A stretch of 5,011 nucleotides of DNA from Chlamydiia bacterium (GCA_030433395.1 JAUILX010000082.1:1-5011); one strand, 5' to 3'. Shown: positions 1 to 4,731, counted from the first letter of the stretch. The notes: generated by a model not told the origin, from the letters alone. Program-made: numbers and translations.

Positions 1-1
1 T

Positions 2-322
2 TGTAGCCTCCGAGCGTTTAAACCCTTCAAGCCCGGCCCTTTTAATGTCTTGGTCGATGCTAAGGGGGGCGAGGTATACGCTTTATCAGGAAACTACTCA
101 TCATCAATAGATTATGAAGAGCCAAAACTTTGCGCTCTCAAATCAGTAGGCAAAGGTCCCCATTTATCGCCCCACGCCATTGATTTACAATCCCGGATCG
201 GCGATCCCAGTCAAGAATGGCACTCGGTGCAGCCATCTGCAAAGCATTTAGCCTCACAGCTTAAAACCCTCATACCCACACCTGCTGCTATCTGCAAAGT
301 TTTATATCTACGGACACCTTGA
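2..322 (+). CDS. tsaB: TsaB-like tRNA t6A synthesis protein, 3' end only
   Basis: This is the C-terminal 106 residues of a protein cut by the left window edge; the frame is open from base 2. The stretch VLVDAKGGEVYALSG matches the conserved 'DARRGEVY' strand of TsaB (YeaZ), and the end, VLYLRTP, matches the usual 'YLR' tail of that family. PSAKHLASQL also fits the helix before that tail. TsaB is the non-catalytic partner of TsaD in the cytoplasmic complex that adds threonylcarbamoyl to A37 of ANN-decoding tRNAs. The N-terminal ASKHA ATPase-like half is off the window. In Chlamydia, as I recall, a gene of this kind (annotated gcp_1) sits directly beside rpsU, which supports the call. The TGA stop overlaps a possible -35 box for rpsU. 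The sequence is divergent, so this rests on short motifs plus position. Confidence 0.72.
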   Translation, partial: CSLRAFKPFKPGPFNVLVDAKGGEVYALSGNYSSSIDYEEPKLCALKSVGKGPHLSPHAIDLQSRIGDPSQEWHSVQPSAKHLASQLKTLIPTPAAICKVLYLRTP

Positions 323-347
323 CGACAATAAGCAAATCCATTACCAT
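319..347 (+). promoter_or_regulatory. Candidate sigma70 promoter for rpsU-dnaJ
   Basis: TTGACG (319-324, 5 of 6 to consensus) and TACCAT (342-347, 4 of 6) are 17 bp apart and lie just upstream of rpsU. The -35 box overlaps the tsaB stop codon. Transcription would start near base 354, giving a leader of roughly 58 bases that includes the hairpin at 369-385. Read-through from tsaB is an equally simple explanation for expression. Confidence 0.4.
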
Positions 348-368
348 CAATGTATTGAATAACCTAAA

Positions 369-385
369 AACCTGAAACTCAGGTT
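369..385 (+). promoter_or_regulatory. Perfect hairpin in the rpsU leader
   Basis: AACCTGA and TCAGGTT form a perfect 7-bp stem with a 3-base AAC loop, 26 bases before the rpsU start. On the + strand it is followed by A-rich sequence, so it is not an intrinsic terminator of tsaB. It could be a leader structure that tunes S21 or DnaJ expression, or an RNA stability element. On the minus strand the stem is followed by only three T residues, and no minus-strand gene ends here. Confidence 0.4.
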
Positions 386-411
386 AAAAACAAAAAGTTG
401 GTGATTTAGAC

Positions 412-597
412 ATGACATCTGTCAAAGTACGTAACGGAGAATCAGTCGACAAAGCTCTTCGGGCTCTCAAGAAAAAACTTGATAAAGAAGGCGTGATGAA
501 AGCGGCAAAAGCCAATCGATTTCACGACAAGCCATCAGTAAAGATGCGCGCAAAATCTAAAGCAGCTCTCAAACACAAGCTAAAAAAATATAGATAG
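412..597 (+). CDS. rpsU: Small ribosomal subunit protein S21
   Basis: This 61-residue, very basic protein is a small-subunit ribosomal protein that binds near the 3' end of 16S rRNA and helps translation initiation. The N-terminal half (VKVRNGESVDKALRALKKKL) follows the S21 pattern 'V.V...E..d.ALRRFKr', and the C-terminal half is a Lys/Arg-rich helix ending in KHKLKKYR. Its length is close to the family norm of 58-71 residues. The ATG at 412 is preceded by GGTGA at 400-404, a 5-base match to the anti-Shine-Dalgarno sequence at 7-base spacing. It ends one base before the dnaJ start, so the two are almost certainly co-transcribed and translationally coupled. Confidence 0.95.
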   Translation: MTSVKVRNGESVDKALRALKKKLDKEGVMKAAKANRFHDKPSVKMRAKSKAALKHKLKKYR

Positions 598-598
598 A

Positions 599-1783
599 AT
601 GAGCGACTTTTATAAAACGCTAGGCGTTGAAAAAAACGCCTCAGCGGACGAAATCAAAAAAGCCTATCGCAAACTAGCACTCAAATACCATCCTGATCGC
701 AATCAAGGCAACCCAGACGCTGAGAGTCAATTCAAAGAAGTCTCTGAGGCCTATGAGGTCCTTAGCGACGACGAAAAACGTCGCATGTACGATCAATTTG
801 GTGCTGATGCCTTCAAAGGCGGAGGCGGACCTGGTGGTTTTGAAGGAGGCGCAGGTGGATTTTCTTCTATGGAAGAGGCCCTTCGCACCTTTATGGGAGC
901 CTTCGGAGGTGGCGGTGGCGGTAACATGAACGACGCCTTCTTTGAGTCGGTCTTTGGAGGTGGTTTTGCAGGAGCTGGCGGTGGCGGCACAGCTACTCGT
1001 GCTCAGCAAGGCTCTAGCAAAAAAATGACTGTTACCATCACCTTTGATGAAGCGGCCAAAGGTGTTACCAAAGAAGCTTCTATTACAAACCTATCCGACT
1101 GTGAAAAGTGCAAAGGAACCGGAGCAAAATCACCTGATGCTGTAAAAACATGCTCTGGGTGTGGTGGTAGCGGTCAAATGCATCAGACACGTGGTTTCTT
1201 CAGTATGACAACGACCTGTTCGCAGTGTCACGGTGCAGGACAAATGATCACAGACATCTGCCCTGAGTGCCATGGAAATGGTCGCATTAAGCAAAAGAAA
1301 AAAATTAAAATTCCCATCCCTGCTGGTATCGATGACGGCATGCGGCTAAAAATGGCCGGACATGGCGACGCTGGGTTTAGTGGCGGCCCTCCGGGCGATC
1401 TTTACGTATACGTCCGCGTTAAATCCCACGAGGTTTTTTCGCGCGATGGCGATGATGTGATCCTAGAGCTCCCAATTAGCACCACAGAAGCAACACTTGG
1501 CGCCAAAAAAGAAATCCCCACTCCGCTCACTGGTAGTGTGCGCATCACCATTCCTGAAGGCACACAACACAGCAAAGTTTTACGCATGCGTGGTGAAGGA
1601 TTGCCTAATGTTCATGGACACGGCAAAGGCGACCTACTTGTTCACATCCTCGTAGAGACACCCGTCAAACTAAGCGCTAAACAGAAAAAACTGCTCAAAG
1701 AATTTGCAGAAACCGAAACACCAGCTAACTCTCCTCACAAAAGTAGCTTTTTAGACAAGCTCAAGTCTCTTTTTATGTTCTAA
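599..1783 (+). CDS. dnaJ: Chaperone protein DnaJ (Hsp40, type I)
   Basis: This 394-residue cytoplasmic co-chaperone delivers unfolded clients to DnaK and triggers its ATP hydrolysis. The whole type I layout is visible. The J domain spans about residues 3-68 with HPD at 31-33. A long Gly/Phe-rich linker runs about 72-130. Four zinc-binding CxxCxGxG repeats begin at Cys168, Cys185, Cys207 and Cys221. The C-terminal beta-sandwich client-binding and dimerisation region follows to about residue 370. The linker holds an insert, SSMEEALRTFMGAFGG, that I associate with chlamydial DnaJ. No Shine-Dalgarno sequence precedes the ATG; it starts one base after the rpsU stop, so ribosomes probably reinitiate from rpsU. 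The last codons overlap the end of a decayed minus-strand frame. No key residue is missing. I see no clear terminator downstream. Confidence 0.98.
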   Translation: MSDFYKTLGVEKNASADEIKKAYRKLALKYHPDRNQGNPDAESQFKEVSEAYEVLSDDEKRRMYDQFGADAFKGGGGPGGFEGGAGGFSSMEEALRTFMGAFGGGGGGNMNDAFFESVFGGGFAGAGGGGTATRAQQGSSKKMTVTITFDEAAKGVTKEASITNLSDCEKCKGTGAKSPDAVKTCSGCGGSGQMHQTRGFFSMTTTCSQCHGAGQMITDICPECHGNGRIKQKKKIKIPIPAGIDDGMRLKMAGHGDAGFSGGPPGDLYVYVRVKSHEVFSRDGDDVILELPISTTEATLGAKKEIPTPLTGSVRITIPEGTQHSKVLRMRGEGLPNVHGHGKGDLLVHILVETPVKLSAKQKKLLKEFAETETPANSPHKSSFLDKLKSLFMF

Positions 1784-2133
1784 AATCTGCTCATCTAAAT
1801 CATACTTTGAGCCATCACCTATCACCTTCATACCCTTAGTAACGGCTAACTTATGATGAAGAACTTTTAGCACAATCCGCTTTGTTACAGCTTCTATGCT
1901 ATCTGGCCCATCAACACCGCGGGGCTTCCCAACATGCGGATATCCATGTTTTCATTATCGAATTGGATTACAGCAGGCTCGTTCCAGTCGAAACACCCAC
2001 CTTCCTCAAAGCGAGATTTCGGCTGGCAAAACGACAGTTCTCCAGAAAGACCATACCCAGTCAAAATTTCTTTGACTCCCCTGCAACTCTCTGTCACCAC
2101 ATAAAGCTTGGTTAACGCGAGTTGCGGATTAAC
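1751..2133 (-). pseudogene. Decayed gene remnant, frameshifted, product unknown
   Basis: Two minus-strand frames join into one continuous protein if a single C is restored in the run at 1921-1924 (GGGG on the + strand). The upstream frame (about 2133 to 1925) reads ...KLYVVTESCRGVKEILTGYG...NMDIRMLGSP. The downstream frame (1923 to 1751) reads RGVDGPDSIEAVTKRIVLKV...KGMKVIGDGSKYDLDEQI and stops inside the dnaJ 3' end. The joined segment is about 127 residues and is protein-like throughout, with mixed charged and hydrophobic residues. As read, the upstream frame instead hits TAG at 1894-1896. The 5' end has no convincing start: the frame runs into the left inverted repeat of the small element at 2112-2280 and meets a stop shortly after, so the N-terminus was probably lost to that insertion. 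I do not recognise the family. A base-calling error at the run could mimic the frameshift but would not restore the start. Confidence 0.5.
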
Positions 2134-2280
2134 TATCTATGAAATGGTGCATATTTTTGATGAAATTTTTAGAAAAACCTGCGCAGTGGATAGCCAACGC
2201 GCTATCCTCAAGCAGTTTTTCCTAGAAAGATCGCCAAAAGATGGGCCAGTTCAAGGGAGTTGATCCGCAGCTCGCGTTGG
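2112..2280. mobile_element. MITE-like element or IS remnant bounded by 22-bp inverted repeats
   Basis: Bases 2112-2133 (TTAACGCGAGTTGCGGATTAAC) and the reverse complement of 2259-2280 agree at 18 of 22 positions, and all four differences are transitions. The shared core is AACGCGAG-TGCGGAT-AAC. The unit is about 169 bp, the size of a miniature inverted-repeat element, and lies in otherwise decayed intergenic sequence. Inside is a 38-codon + strand frame (ATG at 2144, stop 2260) and a short minus frame; neither is recognisable. I could not see a clear target-site duplication. It could also be the two ends of an insertion sequence with the middle deleted. Confidence 0.45.
2188..2207 (+). terminator. 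Hairpin inside the MITE-like unit, weak terminator candidate
   Basis: GGATAGC (2188-2194) and GCTATCC (2201-2207) form a perfect 7-bp stem with a 6-base loop. A run of five T residues begins nine bases later, too far for a strong intrinsic terminator. It may stop read-through from dnaJ, or may simply be internal structure of the small element. Confidence 0.3.
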
Positions 2281-2341
2281 TTAGCTATTGGCAAATTAAT
2301 CATTTTAGACTCTCTTATTTTTTCGAAGATTATGTCACATC

Positions 2342-2369
2342 TTGAGTTAAAAAGACAATTTGTTACACT
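2342..2369 (+). promoter_or_regulatory. Candidate sigma70 promoter for the two small genes
   Basis: TTGAGT (2342-2347) and TACACT (2364-2369) are separated by 16 bp. A transcript from here would begin near 2376, at most a few bases before the ATG at 2378, so the mRNA would be nearly leaderless. That agrees with the absence of any Shine-Dalgarno sequence before that ATG. Confidence 0.4.
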
Positions 2370-2377
2370 GCGAAAAT

Positions 2378-2626
2378 ATGGAAAATAAAATCCCACCCAT
2401 CTTTGTGCCTTCGCATATTCCGCCCCCTTCATCAGCGCAAACATATAATTTACAAAAAGGATTTAGTACCGTCTCGCTAAGCATACACGAGGGCAGCTAT
2501 CAAAACATCGATCAATTAAGTGGAATGCTCGATGTCTTTGAAATCTTTGCTAAAAAAGTCGATAACCCTCATTTTCTACAAAGTTTTACCGATATTTGCA
2601 AAACATTTGAGGACCTAAAGTCTTGA
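2378..2626 (+). CDS. Small hypothetical protein, proline-rich N-terminus
   Basis: This 82-residue protein belongs to no family I recognise. Residues 1-20 are proline-rich (IPPIFVPSHIPPPSS) and probably disordered. Residues about 44-80 look helical and acidic, ending FTDICKTFEDLKS. It has no signal peptide or membrane segment, so it should be cytoplasmic unless it is exported by a specialised system. I chose the ATG at 2378 rather than the upstream TTG at 2360 because the TTG lies upstream of the -10 box of the promoter candidate. No ribosome binding site precedes the ATG. Its last four bases overlap the TTG start of the next gene, so the two are made as a pair. A small protein with a disordered head beside a small helical partner could be a substrate and chaperone, but nothing in the sequence proves that. 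Confidence 0.6.
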   Translation: MENKIPPIFVPSHIPPPSSAQTYNLQKGFSTVSLSIHEGSYQNIDQLSGMLDVFEIFAKKVDNPHFLQSFTDICKTFEDLKS

Positions 2627-2964
2627 ATTCAGACAAACTCGAAGCTTTAGAAGCTCAAGTAGCGCATCTAGGGCAAATCCAGCCTCAAATTCCTCGTCAA
2701 GCTTTTACAGATATTATGCTCGGCCTTTTAAAAAACTTTTCAGAAGAAATGCATGATAAAGATGTTCCTAAAGAAGTATTGCTTGGCCAAATCATAACGA
2801 TAACGACATTTATTGGAACAAGCTCAATCAATGAACAGACAAAAATGGAAGCCCACAGTCTACTGCATCAGGCTACAGAGTGGGCAAACGGCCACTTGGC
2901 TCCAGAACAGCTCAACCAAAGTTTAGACTTATTGATCCACGATCTAAGCCTACTCATTGGTTAA
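2623..2964 (+). CDS. Small helical hypothetical protein
   Basis: This 113-residue protein is unrecognised. It appears all-helical: an N-terminal heptad-like stretch (LEALEAQVAHLGQI), then about four amphipathic helices to the C-terminus (LNQSLDLLIHDLSLLIG). There is no cysteine, signal peptide or membrane segment; the hydrophobic run LLGQIITITTFIG at 53-65 is short and probably a core helix. The start is TTG at 2623, set by GAGG at 2609-2612 with a 10-base spacer; TTGA joins this start to the stop of the upstream gene, a sign of translational coupling. No ATG lies near this start. Its TAA stop overlaps the stop codon of the convergent sirtuin-like gene, with no terminator between them. The partner in front is likely its functional companion. 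Confidence 0.65.
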   Translation: MNSDKLEALEAQVAHLGQIQPQIPRQAFTDIMLGLLKNFSEEMHDKDVPKEVLLGQIITITTFIGTSSINEQTKMEAHSLLHQATEWANGHLAPEQLNQSLDLLIHDLSLLIG

Positions 2965-3992
2965 TGCTCGATGAACTTATCCCTCATAACAACAGTAACA
3001 TCTTGCAAGTCCCCTGGAAGAAAAAAATCCTCGCAACCTAAATAAGAGGGTTGGCTTAGGTCAATTGCAACAATTATTCCGTTAGGATTGTTTTCCTTGT
3101 ACCACCCCAAAAAACCACGGTCATCATGGCTTAAGCCAACACAAATAATATAATCAATATCAGCTAGATCTTTATTATTAACTGTTTCCCTCATGTGCTT
3201 AGCATTAATTCTGTAGGGACAAATTCCACTAGCTTCATGAAGACAGTCAAGATTCTCGGTTATAACGAGTGTATTTTTAAAAAACGCCAGCTCTTTTATA
3301 GCTTTATGTGCTGGTGTCGGAGGATTCTGAATACATGCCTGATGGAACATTTGAATTTTTAAAGCAAATTCTTGAGGTCTCTCAAGCGCCGCTTCTAACG
3401 AATCAAGAAATTGACCATCAACTTTTAGCCCCAATAATTGATGGAGCTCACACATCGTTGGAATATTTGAAGCTCGCGATAACCCCGCGCCAGTATAAAA
3501 AAGAACATTACTTTTTCGTATTATCGATTCTAGATCGTCTTGATTAATTACTGTGGGATTTGCATCTTGAAACAATCTTCTGTCTGTCAAAATATAAGAA
3601 TATTCACCACGGTTTTCATCATTTTTTGCAAATCGAGGCTGGTTGACTTTTTCATCCCCATTGGATCTAAGTTCATACGAAAACACAATTTGCTGTAATT
3701 CTTTCGCTTTGTAATCAATGAATTTATCTTTTTGTCTTTCGAAAAAATTAAGATACCTGTCAGGAATCTCACCTAGCGCAATTTCAAAATAGATGCTTTC
3801 ATTCGTGCTTACGAAGCGGAAATGGCTGCCTTGGCTAAACACCCAGCACATATCAAGCTCTTTCTTATCCACCTCTTGAGAAAACATCTCTGGAGAACAC
3901 ACTTTAGGATTAAGATACCATGCCTGAGAAGATTCGCCAATAATCATTGCATAGACGGCAACAAAAAATAGCAGAAGAAGTGAATTTTTCAT
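2961..3992 (-). CDS. Exported Sir2-like (sirtuin-fold) protein
   Basis: This 343-residue protein has three parts. Residues 1-24 form a Sec signal peptide: Lys2, a hydrophobic run at 5-18, and S-Q-A before a likely cut between Ala24 and Trp25. Residues 25-150 are a domain I do not recognise, with few cysteines. Residues 155-343 resemble the Sir2 NAD-binding fold: FYTGAGLSRASNIP at 165-178 is the GAGxSxxSGIP loop, TPAHKAI (226-232) is the following helix, and ITENLD (244-249) is the TQNID motif. VGLS (285-288), VAIDLS (308-313) and PGDLQDV (326-332) match the later Rossmann strands. His266 may be the catalytic histidine, but HG is HM here. Two features depart from deacetylase sirtuins: the Cys4 zinc ribbon between His266 and VGLS is absent, and the D-F-R after GIP is TMC. 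Family members cleave NAD+ for deacylation, ADP-ribosylation or plain NAD hydrolysis; activity here is unproven. The start lies 18 bases after tRNA-Leu with no Shine-Dalgarno sequence. Confidence 0.8.
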   Translation of the reverse strand: MKNSLLLLFFVAVYAMIIGESSQAWYLNPKVCSPEMFSQEVDKKELDMCWVFSQGSHFRFVSTNESIYFEIALGEIPDRYLNFFERQKDKFIDYKAKELQQIVFSYELRSNGDEKVNQPRFAKNDENRGEYSYILTDRRLFQDANPTVINQDDLESIIRKSNVLFYTGAGLSRASNIPTMCELHQLLGLKVDGQFLDSLEAALERPQEFALKIQMFHQACIQNPPTPAHKAIKELAFFKNTLVITENLDCLHEASGICPYRINAKHMRETVNNKDLADIDYIICVGLSHDDRGFLGWYKENNPNGIIVAIDLSQPSYLGCEDFFLPGDLQDVTVVMRDKFIEH

Positions 3993-4010
3993 GTTTTAAC
4001 AATAAATAAA

Positions 4011-4095
4011 TGCTCGGGGCGGGACTCGAACCCGCACGGGGGTTACCCCCCAAAAGATTTTAAGTCTTTTGTGTCTACCATTCCACCACCCGAGC
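4011..4095 (-). tRNA. tRNA-Leu (anticodon UAA)
   Basis: The minus strand folds as an 85-base class II tRNA. The acceptor stem GCTCGGG pairs perfectly with CCCGAGC, with A as discriminator. The anticodon loop CTTAAAA gives UAA between AAAGA and TCTTT. The long variable arm GGGGG-GTAA-CCCCC and the GGTTCGAGTCC T-loop region are typical of tRNA-Leu. CCA is not encoded and must be added after transcription. It reads UUA (and UUG by wobble) codons. The sirtuin-like gene starts 18 bases after its 3' end on the same strand. Confidence 0.97.
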
Positions 4096-4106
4096 AGAAA
4101 AGACTC

Positions 4107-4135
4107 ATTCTACTCCAATAGCCAACATTTTGCAA
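4107..4135 (-). promoter_or_regulatory. Promoter of tRNA-Leu, probably also of the sirtuin-like gene
   Basis: On the minus strand TTGCAA (4130-4135, 4 of 6) and TAGAAT (4107-4112, 5 of 6) are 17 bp apart, and transcription would start near 4100, a few bases before the tRNA 5' end. No other promoter fits in the 18 bases between the tRNA and the sirtuin-like start. The large inverted repeat begins just upstream at 4143. Confidence 0.6.
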
Positions 4136-4142
4136 GAACCAG

Positions 4143-4297
4143 TTAGGAAATCTCTTAACACCTGACAAATTTAAAGAATAAATTTTGCGGTTCCTTTAGA
4201 ATTGGAGATAACCCCAATAGAAAGGAGCAGGTTATGAGAAGAAGCCACGGAGGGATTCCCCATTTAGCAGGGATTCAGGGATTATCGAAGAAGATTT
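4143..4297 (+). repeat. Left arm of a 155-bp perfect inverted repeat
   Basis: Every base from 4143 to 4297 matches the reverse complement of 4857-5011. Similarity continues for a few bases with mismatches (G4298 against A, then GAAACA shared) before it ends. The arm holds an upstream A/T-rich stretch, a hairpin at 4193-4225, a ribosome binding site AAAGGAG (4221-4227) and an ATG at 4234 reading inwards. Because the other arm reaches the window end, the outer boundary at 4143 is only a minimum. Confidence 0.97.
4193..4225 (+). promoter_or_regulatory. Hairpin covering the ribosome binding site (left arm)
   Basis: CCTTT (4193-4197) pairs with AAAGG (4221-4225), and ATTGG (4201-4205) pairs with CCAAT (4214-4218), with a small internal loop (AGA against AG) and an 8-base loop. 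The 3' strand AAAGG is the core of the AAAGGAG ribosome binding site before the ATG at 4234, so the stem could hide that site. An identical copy lies at 4929-4961 on the minus strand. Confidence 0.4.
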
Positions 4298-4404
4298 GGA
4301 AACACGTTGCCTCAATTCACAATTTTTGCACCAGAACCAAAAAAACTGTATGGTTACAGTTCCTTTTCATTCAGATCTTTCAACCAAGCCTGGTCTTCAC
4401 CTAG
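4234..4404 (+). CDS. Candidate short ORF running out of the left repeat arm
   Basis: The ATG at 4234 follows AAAGGAG with a 6-base spacer and opens a 56-codon frame. The first 21 residues (beginning MRRSHGGIPHLAGIQGLSKK) lie in the repeat; the rest reads through the central segment antisense to the gene at 4354-4680, which makes that part unlikely to be selected. The product would be basic and hydrophobic. I recognise no family. The good ribosome binding site is the main support; the frame could be chance. Confidence 0.25.
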   Translation: MRRSHGGIPHLAGIQGLSKKIWKHVASIHNFCTRTKKTVWLQFLFIQIFQPSLVFT

Positions 4405-4680
4405 CCCAGTGTTTGGGAGAATCATACCGCAACCTTGATCTAATAAAATGCTCTGATAATCATCAACGATTTTCTGTTCCTGAGGGCTCATTTCAGAATA
4501 ATTTTTTTCACAGATAAGCTTGGCAGCAATATCATCCTGAGACAATCTATCTATTTCGGTACTACTCAAGGCTTCTTTACTCACGTTTCTGATTCGGGAG
4601 TAATGCGCTTGTGATGCTCCAAAACGGAACCATCCTGCAAAATTTCTAACTGGTTGAATTCCAAAAAACATTTTCATCAT
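4354..4680 (-). CDS. Small hypothetical protein inside the inverted repeat
   Basis: This 108-residue protein has no family I recognise. The N-terminus (MMKMFFGIQPVRNFAGWFRFG) is basic and aromatic, and residues about 30-85 are charged and helical (SSTEIDRLSQDDIAAKLICE, then SPQEQKIVDDYQSILLDQGC). It has two cysteines, no clear signal peptide and no membrane segment. I start it at the ATG ending at 4680 because a perfect GGAGG (4686-4690 on the + strand as CCTCC) lies 5 bases upstream; the next ATG, three bases later, has 8-base spacing and is equally possible. An in-frame extension upstream would read through the promoter and is not preferred. It has its own promoter and possible operator. 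Being the only well-equipped gene between the two repeat arms, it may be the cargo of the repeat structure. Confidence 0.65.
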   Translation of the reverse strand: MMKMFFGIQPVRNFAGWFRFGASQAHYSRIRNVSKEALSSTEIDRLSQDDIAAKLICEKNYSEMSPQEQKIVDDYQSILLDQGCGMILPNTGLGEDQAWLKDLNEKEL

Positions 4681-4695
4681 AATAACCTCCATGGT

Positions 4696-4717
4696 ACTGT
4701 TAACTTTAACAAACAGT
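4696..4717 (-). promoter_or_regulatory. Operator-like palindrome over the -10 box
   Basis: ACTGTT (4696-4701) and AACAGT (4712-4717) are a perfect inverted repeat with a 10-base gap, and GTTAA/TTAAC forms a second, inner palindrome. The whole sits across the -10 box and start point of the promoter at 4703-4731, where a dimeric repressor would act. No regulator gene is recognisable in the window. Confidence 0.35.
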
Positions 4718-4731
4718 TGTTTTTTAGTCAA
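4703..4731 (-). promoter_or_regulatory. Sigma70 promoter of the small gene at 4354-4680
   Basis: On the minus strand TTGACT (4726-4731, 5 of 6) and TAAAGT (4703-4708, 4 of 6) are 17 bp apart. The transcript would start about 16 bases before the ATG, just ahead of the GGAGG ribosome binding site. Confidence 0.6.

Noticed and set aside
369..385. Hairpin read as a tsaB terminator
   Set aside because: It is followed by A-rich, not T-rich, sequence on the + strand, so it does not fit an intrinsic terminator.
674..1009. Minus-strand frames across the dnaJ J domain and Gly-rich linker, including one very proline-rich frame
   Set aside because: They are antisense shadows of dnaJ; the proline-rich frame is just the complement of the glycine codons.
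1402..1587. Minus-strand 61-codon frame in the 3' half of dnaJ
   Set aside because: It lies wholly inside the clear dnaJ coding sequence and has no start signals of its own.
1882..2115. Plus-strand 77-codon frame
   Set aside because: It is antisense to the minus-strand remnant, whose two frames join into a more protein-like sequence; there is no ribosome binding site.
2144..2260. Plus-strand 38-codon frame starting MVHIFDEIFRK, which faintly recalls the start of Rpn-type (PD-(D/E)XK) transposases
   Set aside because: The likeness covers about ten residues only and no nuclease motif follows, so I did not call a transposase.
2208..2444. Minus-strand 78-codon frame ending ELAHLLAIFLGKTA
   Set aside because: It spans the promoter and start of the + strand small gene and one end of the small element; no start signal or known family.
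3308..3547. Plus-strand frame of 79 codons inside the sirtuin-like gene
   Set aside because: It is antisense to the Sir2 motifs, which are clearly coding on the minus strand.
3587..3772. Minus-strand 61-codon frame in another phase of the sirtuin-like gene
   Set aside because: It is a frame-shifted shadow; the main frame is open for 343 residues with recognisable motifs.
4296..4517. Plus-strand 73-codon frame starting at a TTG at the arm edge
   Set aside because: It is mostly antisense to the small gene at 4354-4680, which has the promoter and ribosome binding site; its first codons are discussed as a finding.
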